Part shown: one piece after another, positions 26,113 through 33,302 of the stretch
Position numbering within the stretch: the stretch's first letter is position 1
Layout of the letters: every line of letters begins with the position of its first letter
Assembly (NCBI GenBank): GCA_035627375.1
Contig: DASPLX010000061.1
Span: 59,239 to 123,238, forward strand
DNA from: DASPLX01 sp035627375
Lineage (GTDB): Bacteria; Pseudomonadota; Gammaproteobacteria; Burkholderiales; Burkholderiaceae_D
DNA: 64,000 nucleotides
Direction: 5' to 3'
Made by a program: the position numbers and the translations under genes
Notes under the pieces: generated by a model
Told to the model about the DNA's origin: nothing
The model's database searches: none
What the model saw: only the letters and a program-made list of their open reading frames with translations

Positions 26113-27333
26113 GTGCCGGCATTTCGTTACGAAGCAGCCGACGCGCTCGGCAATACCAAGAAGGGCGTGCTCAATGCCGACAGCGCGCGCGCCGCGCGCT
26201 CCGATCTGCGCAACCAGGGGCTGGTGCCGATCGTCGTCGACGCCATCGCCGCGCAGGTGGACGAGGCCGGCAAGACGCGCCGGCGCGCGTTCGGCGACAA
26301 GCTGTCCACCGTCGAGCTGGCCTTGTTCACGCGCCAGTTGGCGAGCCTGCTGGAGGCCAGCCTGCCGCTGGAACAGGCGTTCACCGCCTTGCTCGAGCAA
26401 GCCGAGCGCACTTATGTACGCGACCTGGTCGCATCGATCCGTTCCGAGGTGATGGGCGGCTCCTCGCTGTCCGACGCGCTGTCCCGTCATCCGCGCGATT
26501 TCAACGACATCTACCGGGCGCTGGTGGCCTCCGGCGAACAGATCGGCCAGCTGGCGCGCGTGCTGTCGCGCCTGGCCGACTATATCGAGCGCCGCAATGC
26601 GCTGGTGCAAAAGGTGCGTCTCGCCTTCACCTATCCCGCCATCGTGACCGTGGTGGCGTTCGCGATCGTCATCTTCCTGCTGGCTTATGTCGTGCCGCAG
26701 ATCGTGTCGGTGTTCGCCAATACCAAGCAGAAGCTGCCGCTCCTGACCGTGATCATGCTCGGCGTCTCCGATTTCGTGCGCAATTACGGCTGGATCGTAT
26801 TCATCCTGGTTGTCGGAGCCTTGTTCGCGTGGCGCACGGCGTTGAAGAACCCTCGGATCAAGTATCGCTGGCACGCCTGGCTGCTGGACGCGCCCTTGTA
26901 CGGCAAGTTCGAGCGCAGCCTGAACACGGCCCGCTTCGCCAGCACGCTCGCGATCACCACCGGATCCGGCGTGCCCATCCTGCGCGCCTTGCAGACCAGC
27001 CGCGACACGCTGTCGAACGTCGCGATGCGCGAGCAGGTCGAGGATGCGACCAACAGCGTACGCGAAGGCGTGGGCCTGGCGCGCGCCTTATCCGCGCATA
27101 AGCATTTTCCGCCGATGCTGGTCCACATGATCCGCGCCGGCGAAGTGACCGGCGAGTTGCCGGCCATGCTGGAGCGCGCATCGAATGCGCAGGAGCAGGA
27201 CCTGGAGCGGCGCGCGCTGACCATCGCCGGCCTGCTGGAGCCGGCCCTGATCCTCGCCATGGGCGTCGTCGTGTTGCTGATCGTGCTTGCCGTCCTGATG
27301 CCGATCATCGAAATCAATCAACTGGTTCGTTAG
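26113..27333 (+). CDS. gspF: T2SS inner-membrane platform protein GspF
   Basis: A 406-residue polytopic protein with two homologous T2SSF domains (about 70-190 and 275-395) and three membrane segments (about 170-195, 220-240 and 375-398). Motifs such as LALFTRQLASLLEASLPLEQA and FASTLAITTGSGVPILRALQ are typical. Translation starts at GTG three bases after gspE, without its own strong ribosome site, so it is likely coupled. It anchors the pseudopilus at the inner membrane. Confidence 0.96.
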   Translation: MPAFRYEAADALGNTKKGVLNADSARAARSDLRNQGLVPIVVDAIAAQVDEAGKTRRRAFGDKLSTVELALFTRQLASLLEASLPLEQAFTALLEQAERTYVRDLVASIRSEVMGGSSLSDALSRHPRDFNDIYRALVASGEQIGQLARVLSRLADYIERRNALVQKVRLAFTYPAIVTVVAFAIVIFLLAYVVPQIVSVFANTKQKLPLLTVIMLGVSDFVRNYGWIVFILVVGALFAWRTALKNPRIKYRWHAWLLDAPLYGKFERSLNTARFASTLAITTGSGVPILRALQTSRDTLSNVAMREQVEDATNSVREGVGLARALSAHKHFPPMLVHMIRAGEVTGELPAMLERASNAQEQDLERRALTIAGLLEPALILAMGVVVLLIVLAVLMPIIEINQLVR

Positions 27334-27361
27334 AAGCCGGAAGGGCGAGGCGGGGAATTCG

Positions 27362-27411
27362 CGAAGCACCGCTTCGTGCCCGCGGAGCCGGACCGACCTG
27401 CAAGTCGGTCC
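27362..27411 (+). other. Two hairpins in the gspF-gspC gap
   Basis: The 97-base gap holds two perfect inverted repeats: CGAAGC-ACC-GCTTCG at 27362-27376 and GGACCGAC with GTCGGTCC at 27390-27411 (6-base loop). There is no T-tract, so they are not standard intrinsic terminators. They could stabilise the upstream mRNA or attenuate gspC. Confidence 0.45.
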
Positions 27412-27430
27412 GTGGAAGACAAGGAATGAT

Positions 27431-28063
27431 ATGAAACGTTTGCCGTTAGTTGCCAGCTTCATCCTGTTCATCGCGCTGTGCGTGTCGGGCGCCTACTGGG
27501 GCATGCAATTGTTCAAGCCGCAAGTGCGCCAGGTCGCCGCCCCGCCGCAGGCGGGGCCAGCCGCGCCGCCCATCGAAGCGGCGGCCGGCCTGTTCGGCGG
27601 CCGGCCGGTCGGCGCGGTCGTCGCCACCAATTTCCAGCTGAAAGGCGTGATCGCGGCAGGGCCGGACGGCATCGCGATTCTTTCTGCCGACGGCAAGCCG
27701 CCGCAGCCGGTGGGGGTCGACAAGGAAGCGGCGCCCGGCGTGACGGTCAAGGAAGTGCACAAGCAGTACGTGCTGCTCAATGAGGGCGGCGTGATCAAGC
27801 GCGTCGATTTGCCGGAAACCGCGCCGCCGGGAGAATTCGGCGGCAACATGGCACCTCCGGTGGCGGGAGCGGGGAACATGCCGCCGATGCAGGTGCCGCC
27901 GCCCATGCCGGCGCCGGTCATGAACTTCAACGCCGGCCAGCAACCGATGCAGCCGCCCAATCCGCAGGTCGAGCCGAACCAGCCGATGCAGCCGCCGGGG
28001 CAGCAGCCGTCAGAAGTGCCGTCCGGCATACCGGGCGGCGGACATCCGGGGCTGCGTCAGTAA
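27431..28063 (+). CDS. gspC: T2SS inner-membrane protein GspC
   Basis: A 210-residue protein with a short cytoplasmic N-terminus, one membrane helix (about 6-25), a Pro-rich linker and a homology-region domain (about 62-135, FQLKGVIAAGPDGIAILS through KQYVLLNEGGVIKRVDL) that contacts the secretin N0 domain. No PDZ domain follows; instead the last 75 residues are Pro/Gln/Met-rich. A ribosome site (AAGGA) precedes the ATG. GspC is usually the first gene of T2SS operons; here it is last. Confidence 0.88.
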   Translation: MKRLPLVASFILFIALCVSGAYWGMQLFKPQVRQVAAPPQAGPAAPPIEAAAGLFGGRPVGAVVATNFQLKGVIAAGPDGIAILSADGKPPQPVGVDKEAAPGVTVKEVHKQYVLLNEGGVIKRVDLPETAPPGEFGGNMAPPVAGAGNMPPMQVPPPMPAPVMNFNAGQQPMQPPNPQVEPNQPMQPPGQQPSEVPSGIPGGGHPGLRQ

Positions 28064-28079
28064 GACTGGACGGGCCGCT

Positions 28080-28280
28080 TCAATCCTGATCGGTGCTTTT
28101 CAATATTTTCTTCAGCAAGCGTTCCTGCAATTGCCGCTGACCCGATGCGCTTTTCCCGTGCGGTCCAGCGACGCGCTGCTTGGCGGGCAGCGCGACCGGA
28201 TTGCGCGGCTTCCCCGGCCGCTGCGAAGGCTCGACGCGGATCACGAGCTTCTGCCGTTTCGCGAGTTCCTTGTTTGCCAT
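28080..28280 (-). CDS. Small basic protein downstream of hslU, function unknown
   Basis: A 66-residue, strongly basic protein (Lys/Arg/Gln-rich, no membrane segment, no Cys) beginning MANKELAKRQK. A near-perfect ribosome site, AAAGGAGG, lies just upstream, so it is very likely translated. The middle is Pro/Ala/Gly-rich and the end (QERLLKKILKSTDQ) could form an amphipathic helix. It lies 38 bases after hslU on the same strand and probably shares the heat-shock transcript. I do not recognise the family; a nucleic-acid or protease-adaptor role would be speculation. Confidence 0.7.
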   Translation of the reverse strand: MANKELAKRQKLVIRVEPSQRPGKPRNPVALPAKQRVAGPHGKSASGQRQLQERLLKKILKSTDQD

Positions 28281-28318
28281 GACGGCGGCCTCCTTTGGCG
28301 GATGTATTCGGCAGGCTG

Positions 28319-29656
28319 TCAGAGGATATAGCGCGACAAATCGTCGTTGACGGCGAGCGCGCCGAGCTTGTCGTCGACATAGGCGGCATCGATCGTCAGC
28401 GTCTTGCCGGACATGTCGCTGGCCGAGAACGAGATTTCCTCGAGCAGCTTTTCCATCACCGTGTACAGGCGGCGCGCGCCGATGTTTTCGGTCTTCTCGT
28501 TGACCGAGAAGGCAATCTCGGCGAGGCGCTTGATGCCTTCCGGCGTGAAGTCGAGCTTGACCTCTTCCGTGCCGAGCAGCGCCTCATATTGCTTGGTGAG
28601 GCAGGCGTCGGTCGCGGTCAGGATGCGCTCGAAATCGGCGATCGACAGCGACTCGAGTTCGACGCGGATCGGGAAACGCCCCTGCAGCTCGGGAATCAGG
28701 TCGGACGGCTTGGCGAGATGGAAGGCGCCCGAGGCGATGAACAGGATATGGTCGGTCTTGATCATGCCGTACTTGGTGTTGACCGTCGTGCCTTCCACCA
28801 GCGGCAGCAGGTCGCGCTGCACGCCGGCGCGCGAGACGTCGGCGCCCCCGACTTCGGAACGCGTCGCGATCTTGTCGATTTCGTCGAGGAACACGATCCC
28901 GTTCTGCTCGACATTGGCGATCGCCTTCTGCTTCAGCTCGTCCTCGTTGATCATCTTGGCGGCTTCTTCCTCGACCAGGAGTTTCATGGCTTCCTTGATC
29001 TTGATCTTGCGCCGCTTCTTGCGGCCGCCGCCGATGCCGGCGAACATCGACTTGATCTGCTCCGTCATTTCCTCCATGCCGGGCGGCGCCATGATTTCCA
29101 TGTGCGGGCCGGCCTCGGCCAGCTCGATCTCGATCTCCTTGTCGTCGAGCGCGCCTTCGCGCAGGCGCTTGCGGAAATTCTGGCGCGTCGTATTGCCCTG
29201 CTCGTCGCCGTTGGCGGTGGACGAGCCGAAGCCGAAATCGCGCGGCGGCGGCAGCAGGATGTCGAGCACGCGGTCTTCCGCCGCATCCTCGGCGCGGGCG
29301 CGCACCTTTTGCATTTCCTGCTCGCGCGTCTGCTTGATGCCGATGTCGATCAGGTCGCGGATGATGGTGTCGACGTCGCGGCCGACATAGCCGACCTCGG
29401 TGAACTTGGTCGCTTCGACCTTGATGAAGGGCGCATCGGCGAGCTTGGCGAGGCGGCGCGCGATCTCGGTCTTGCCGACGCCGGTCGGCCCGATCATCAG
29501 GATGTTCTTTGGCGTGATCTCGTGGCGCAGCGGGTCGGGGACCTGCTGGCGGCGCCAGCGGTTGCGCAATGCGATCGCGACCGCGCGTTTGGCGCGCGAC
29601 TGGCCGACCACGTGCTTGTCGAGTTCGGAAACGATTTCCTGGGGTGTCATGTTCAT
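28319..29656 (-). CDS. hslU: ATP-dependent protease ATPase subunit HslU (ClpY)
   Basis: A 445-residue AAA+ unfoldase that feeds substrates to HslV. Walker A is GPTGVGKTE near residue 56, Walker B is GIVFLDEIDK, and the pore loop region is GYVGRD. The I-domain (about 110-240) contains basic and Gly-rich stretches (GGGRKKRRKIK). The C-terminus DDLSRYIL inserts into HslV to activate it. It follows hslV by 6 bases and belongs to the same heat-shock operon. Confidence 0.97.
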   Translation of the reverse strand: MNMTPQEIVSELDKHVVGQSRAKRAVAIALRNRWRRQQVPDPLRHEITPKNILMIGPTGVGKTEIARRLAKLADAPFIKVEATKFTEVGYVGRDVDTIIRDLIDIGIKQTREQEMQKVRARAEDAAEDRVLDILLPPPRDFGFGSSTANGDEQGNTTRQNFRKRLREGALDDKEIEIELAEAGPHMEIMAPPGMEEMTEQIKSMFAGIGGGRKKRRKIKIKEAMKLLVEEEAAKMINEDELKQKAIANVEQNGIVFLDEIDKIATRSEVGGADVSRAGVQRDLLPLVEGTTVNTKYGMIKTDHILFIASGAFHLAKPSDLIPELQGRFPIRVELESLSIADFERILTATDACLTKQYEALLGTEEVKLDFTPEGIKRLAEIAFSVNEKTENIGARRLYTVMEKLLEEISFSASDMSGKTLTIDAAYVDDKLGALAVNDDLSRYIL

Positions 29657-29662
29657 GGTGTC

Positions 29663-30199
29663 TTATTCGAGCGTTTCGATGGTGTGCGACAGGTTCGTGT
29701 AGATGCACAATTCGCCGGCGATCGCGAGCGATTTCTTCACGATCTCGACCGGCGACAGGTCGGTGTTTTCATAGAGCGCCTTGGCGGCCGACTGTGCGAA
29801 GGCGCCGCCCGAGCCGATCGCGCCGATGCCTTGCTCCGGCTCCAGCACGTCGCCGTTGCCGGTGATGACCAGCGTGGTTTCGCGGTCGGCCACCAGCAGC
29901 ATCGCTTCGAGCCGGCGCAGGATGCGGTCGGTGCGCCAATCCTTGGCCAGTTCGACCGAGGCGCGCATCAAATGGCCCTGGTGTTTTTCGAGCTTGCCTT
30001 CGAAACGTTCGATCAGCGTGAACGCATCGGCCGTTCCGCCGGCGAAACCCGCCAACACCTTGCCTTGGTAGAGCTTGCGCACCTTGCGGGCGGTACCTTT
30101 CATGACGACATTGCCGAGCGTGACCTGGCCGTCGCCGCCCAGGGCCACGACATTGCCGCGCCTGACCGAAAGAATGGTCGTACCGTGAAATTGTTCCAT
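29663..30199 (-). CDS. hslV: ATP-dependent protease proteolytic subunit HslV (ClpQ)
   Basis: A 178-residue proteasome-beta-like peptidase. Removal of the short propeptide (MEQFHG) would expose the catalytic threonine in TTILSVRR. GNVVALGGDGQVTLGNVVMK and the K-V-R-K turn match the family; Lys near residue 40 is the expected catalytic partner. It forms dodecamers capped by HslU hexamers in the cytoplasm. A good sigma-32-type promoter lies 78 bases upstream. Confidence 0.97.
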   Translation of the reverse strand: MEQFHGTTILSVRRGNVVALGGDGQVTLGNVVMKGTARKVRKLYQGKVLAGFAGGTADAFTLIERFEGKLEKHQGHLMRASVELAKDWRTDRILRRLEAMLLVADRETTLVITGNGDVLEPEQGIGAIGSGGAFAQSAAKALYENTDLSPVEIVKKSLAIAGELCIYTNLSHTIETLE

Positions 30200-30276
30200 G
30201 TTTGCCTCTAGGGGATCTTGAGTCGTGAATATGGCGCAAGTGTACCCCTTGGCGGAGCAGCAATTGCCTTAGCCGA

Positions 30277-30304
30277 AGTTGGGGATGTTTGCCCCGATTG
30301 CAAG
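30277..30304 (-). promoter_or_regulatory. Sigma-32 (RpoH) heat-shock promoter for hslVU
   Basis: On the minus strand CTTGCAA and CCCCAACT are separated by 13 bases. The sigma-32 consensus is CTTGAAA, 13-17 bases, CCCCATNT, so only one base differs in each element. Position 78 bases upstream of hslV, and the known heat-shock control of hslVU, support the call. Confidence 0.75.
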
Positions 30305-30323
30305 TGGCGCGCCGAACGGCGAT

Positions 30324-31796
30324 TCAGACTCTGCGCGCTACGATGCGGACGAGATCGTTCAGGCCGATGACACGGAACAAGGCGGCGACGAGATGATTGA
30401 CGTTATGCAGCTCGATTTGCGCGCCGCTGGCGGCCAACGGTGCCAGGCCGGTCAACAGATAACCGGCCGCCCCGAAATCGACGCGGATCAGCCGCGAGCA
30501 ATCGATCACGGCCGGCTTGTGGCTTTCCGCGTAGGAGTGGATGGCGGCAATCAGGGGCGCGGTCTTGCCTTCGATGACGGTCGGCATCATGAATTGCTCG
30601 CCCTGTGCTTTCGGTTCGACGGTTTCTTCCGTTGCCGTCGTCACCTTGTTCTGCGGCGCGACGAAGGCCGGCGGCGAAACCTCGAAGGTCACGCAGTAGT
30701 CGATGCTGGTTTCCTCGAAATCCTTTTCGAGGTTAAGCAAGCGCAGTATTTCCAGCAACAATAGCCACGGCGCCTCGGTTTCGGCGCGCCGGCCAACCTG
30801 GATGATGGCACGGATCTTGTTCGCCAGTTCATGCGAACCGACCAGGATCAAATCGTTGCCCGACTTCTGTAGCCGCGTCAGCACATTAAGCAGGATGCCG
30901 CAACCGACCGGGTTGACTTCGGTGATGCGCGCGAACTCGAGGCGCAGCGCACGATGGTTGGCGGCCAGGCTCTGGACGCGCTCGAGCTGTTTCACGATCC
31001 CGCCGTCGAGCTTGCCCGAAAAATGCACGACCGGAGCGGCGCCGGCGGCTTGCCCGGCGCCTTGACGCTGTTCGGCGACATTGATCCAGGCCGGCGGCGA
31101 AGTCTCGAACTTGTTGGCGAAACCGATGGATAGTTGCTCGAATTCCTGGCGCCTTCCGGTGACCAGATACAGATCGAAGAGCATGTTCCAGACCGTCATG
31201 GCCGCATCGCCCAACTGGTTTTCCTCGATCGCCTGTTGCAGCATCTGCTCGGCGACTCCAGTTTGGCCGTTGGCGTAGAGAATGGCGGCCTCTTCGATGA
31301 CGGGCACGGCTTCGGAAACCGACAAGGCGGCCGTTCCGGCATAGGTTTCGCTCAGCAGCAATTGCGTGGTGCTGCTGATCGTCGGACTGTCTAAATTTTC
31401 TGCGGCCGGCTTGGGCGGCTCCGCCGGGCCGGCTTTGGGCCGCTCGCCCGCCTCCGATTTGGCCGGTGCCGGGATGGTATTTTGCGGTTTTCCGATGATG
31501 GTTTGCGGCGCCGGGCCCGGGATGGTATTGCCGGTCGGCGCATACTTCATGAATTCGGAAGACATTTCCGATTCGATTGCATCGATCTTCAACGCGGTTG
31601 CCTGCCCGGCGACTTTGCGCTTGACGATCTGGGGAGAGGAGGCCCCCGCCGAGGAGGAGGCCGGCTTTGATTCAGGCCGGGTGCCTGTGCTGGAGGCAGG
31701 GGCAGTGGGGCCGCCACGCTTTTTGCGAGCAGCTTCCCGATCGGCCGATGATGCTTGCTGGCCGTCTTTCTTGCCAAAGAGCGAGAAAATCCCCAC
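30324..31796 (-). CDS. Protein with two STAS-like domains and a disordered N-terminus
   Basis: A 490-residue cytoplasmic protein with no signal or membrane segment. Residues 1-140 are low-complexity (Ser/Pro/Ala/Lys). A helical tetratricopeptide-like part (about 160-235, EQMLQQAIEENQLGDAAMTVWNMLFD) is followed by a STAS-like domain (about 250-345, VVHFSGKLDG to VGCGILLNVL) and a second at about 405-490 (MPTVIEGK to AGYLLTGLAPLA). Each is joined to a repeated linker motif: FETSPPAW near 230 and FEVSPPAF near 385. STAS domains act in anti-sigma-antagonist switching or in MlaB-type lipid transport; neither partner is adjacent. The gene is monocistronic, ending 20 bases before the hslVU promoter. 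Confidence 0.7.
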   Translation of the reverse strand: MGIFSLFGKKDGQQASSADREAARKKRGGPTAPASSTGTRPESKPASSSAGASSPQIVKRKVAGQATALKIDAIESEMSSEFMKYAPTGNTIPGPAPQTIIGKPQNTIPAPAKSEAGERPKAGPAEPPKPAAENLDSPTISSTTQLLLSETYAGTAALSVSEAVPVIEEAAILYANGQTGVAEQMLQQAIEENQLGDAAMTVWNMLFDLYLVTGRRQEFEQLSIGFANKFETSPPAWINVAEQRQGAGQAAGAAPVVHFSGKLDGGIVKQLERVQSLAANHRALRLEFARITEVNPVGCGILLNVLTRLQKSGNDLILVGSHELANKIRAIIQVGRRAETEAPWLLLLEILRLLNLEKDFEETSIDYCVTFEVSPPAFVAPQNKVTTATEETVEPKAQGEQFMMPTVIEGKTAPLIAAIHSYAESHKPAVIDCSRLIRVDFGAAGYLLTGLAPLAASGAQIELHNVNHLVAALFRVIGLNDLVRIVARRV

Positions 31797-31849
31797 GTTG
31801 TCCCTGATTATGCGTTCGACCGCCGAATGCCAAATCGCAGCCGCCGAAA

Positions 31850-31855
31850 ATTATA
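31850..31855 (-). promoter_or_regulatory. Candidate -10 box of the STAS gene
   Basis: A perfect TATAAT on the minus strand, 54 bases before the start codon. The region upstream is T-rich and has no good -35 at 16-18 bases, so only the -10 is proposed. Confidence 0.45.
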
Positions 31856-32104
31856 GTGCTACAAAGTATCACAAAAATGACCGAAAACCAGTCCCGCTTG
31901 CCACTGCGGTGATATTTTTTTGATAATTTTCAAGCGTGGCAAGGGGCGTCATCAATGTTGCCACATATCAATGCAGTTCGGGAATATATCGCCGCTGCTT
32001 CGCAACCGGCTTGATAAATCGCAAGCGGTCTGGAGGGGAGGAGTACGCGGTGGAGATGCCGAGCGGCGGCAGGGCAGTTTATCGATTCACACCCGCTTTG
32101 GCAT

Positions 32105-32142
32105 CGCAAATAACGAAAGCGTGCGGCACGAATGCCGCACGC
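32105..32142 (-). terminator. Rho-independent terminator after dksA
   Basis: A perfect 10-bp inverted repeat, GCGTGCGGCA at 32119-32128 against TGCCGCACGC at 32133-32142. On the minus strand the loop is TTCG, a stable tetraloop, and TTTCGTTATTT follows. It lies 35 bases past the dksA stop. Confidence 0.75.
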
Positions 32143-32176
32143 GGATGCATCGGAAAGTATCGAACAGCGGAACGGC

Positions 32177-33190
32177 TCAGTCGCCGTAAAGCTTTTGCTT
32201 CAGCTCGCGGCGCTGCTGGGCTTCCAGCGACAACGTGGCGGTCGGGCGTGCCAGCAGGCGGGGAATGCCGATCGGCTCGCCGGTTTCCTCGCACCAGCCA
32301 TAATCGCCCGATTCGATCGCCGCCAACGATTGCTGCACCTTCTTGAGCAGCTTGCGTTCACGGTCGCGCGTGCGCAATTCGAGAGCGTGTTCTTCCTCGA
32401 TGGTGGCGCGATCGGCCGGATCGGGAACCAGAACGGTCTCGCGCAAGTGCTCGGTGGTTTCGCCGGCATTCTTCAGCAACTCTTTTTCAAGCGCTTGCAG
32501 GCGTGCCTTGAAGAACGCCAGTTGGGCCTCGTTCATGTAATCCTTCTCGCTCATCTGGAGGATCTGCTCTTCGGTGAGCAGGGCGCCATCCTGAGGGGCG
32601 GCAGGAGTCGATTTCATTGTCTTGGTTGCCACTTCAGTTACCTTCGAAACTACGGGTTCTTGAATTTTATCCACGAAATCCCGGGTTGCCTTGCTGGCGC
32701 TCATAGGCGCCGCGGTTTTTGCCGCTGGGGAATCCGCCTTTGCAGGCGGCTCGCTTGCCCTGGGCGAGATTGCCGTGGATACCTTTGCTGCTGCAACGGG
32801 CATCGCTGCGGATGATGCTGTCGATGCCTTCGTCGATTTCCTTTCGGTTGCGCCGACCCTCTTTGCCGATTTGCCGGCGACGGCCTTGGCGGCGGCCGGT
32901 TTGCCGGTCGCCTTGGGCGCCCCCTTTGCCGCAGTCGTCTTGGCCGCCGGCTTCGTTGTGGTCCCGCCGGCGGTCTTCGCTGCGGCTTTCTTCGCTGCGG
33001 GAGCCGCGGCTTTCTTGACGCCGCCGGCCTTCGATGCGGATTTCAAGGCGCTCTTGATGCCTTGAGCGAGTTTCGCGGCCACTGCTTTCAAACCGGACTT
33101 TTCGGCTGGCTTGGCTTTGCTGGCCGGTGCGGCGGTAGTCTTCTTGGCGACGCTGGTTTTCTTGGCAGACTTGGTCACGCTCGCGTTCAT
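32177..33190 (-). CDS. dksA: DksA/TraR-family RNA-polymerase-binding protein with histone-H1-like extension
   Basis: A 337-residue protein. Residues 195-337 are DksA: the coiled coil (about 225-300) contains MNEAQLAFFKARLQALEKEL, and the end shows ESGDYGWCEETGEPIGIPRLLARPT. Only one of the four zinc-finger cysteines of E. coli DksA is present, as in CEETGEPIG variants. Residues 1-190 are an Ala/Lys/Pro/Thr-rich tract resembling histone H1 or AlgP-type tails, probably disordered and DNA-binding. DksA modulates initiation with ppGpp. An internal start near MKSTPAAPQDG (about residue 191) would give a normal-length DksA, so two products are possible. The terminator above ends the unit. Confidence 0.87.
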   Translation of the reverse strand: MNASVTKSAKKTSVAKKTTAAPASKAKPAEKSGLKAVAAKLAQGIKSALKSASKAGGVKKAAAPAAKKAAAKTAGGTTTKPAAKTTAAKGAPKATGKPAAAKAVAGKSAKRVGATERKSTKASTASSAAMPVAAAKVSTAISPRASEPPAKADSPAAKTAAPMSASKATRDFVDKIQEPVVSKVTEVATKTMKSTPAAPQDGALLTEEQILQMSEKDYMNEAQLAFFKARLQALEKELLKNAGETTEHLRETVLVPDPADRATIEEEHALELRTRDRERKLLKKVQQSLAAIESGDYGWCEETGEPIGIPRLLARPTATLSLEAQQRRELKQKLYGD

Positions 33191-33302
33191 AGCATTTCGT
33201 CCCAGATGAACCGCCTAACGTACGATTTGCACCGATTCACAGCCAGGCGCCGCAACTATCCGTGCATCGACGCCCGCCCCCCGAGGTTAAAACCAGTGTA
33301 GT

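Larger units (their letters stand above)
31797..32176. other. 380-base intergenic region between the STAS gene and dksA
   Basis: No gene is supported here. The left part is AT-richer than its surroundings (an A/T run near 31910-31930) and holds the -10 candidate of the STAS gene. The right end holds the dksA terminator. The middle contains a Gly-rich GGAGGGGAGGAG stretch near 32032 that has no start codon with a credible frame. Confidence 0.6.
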
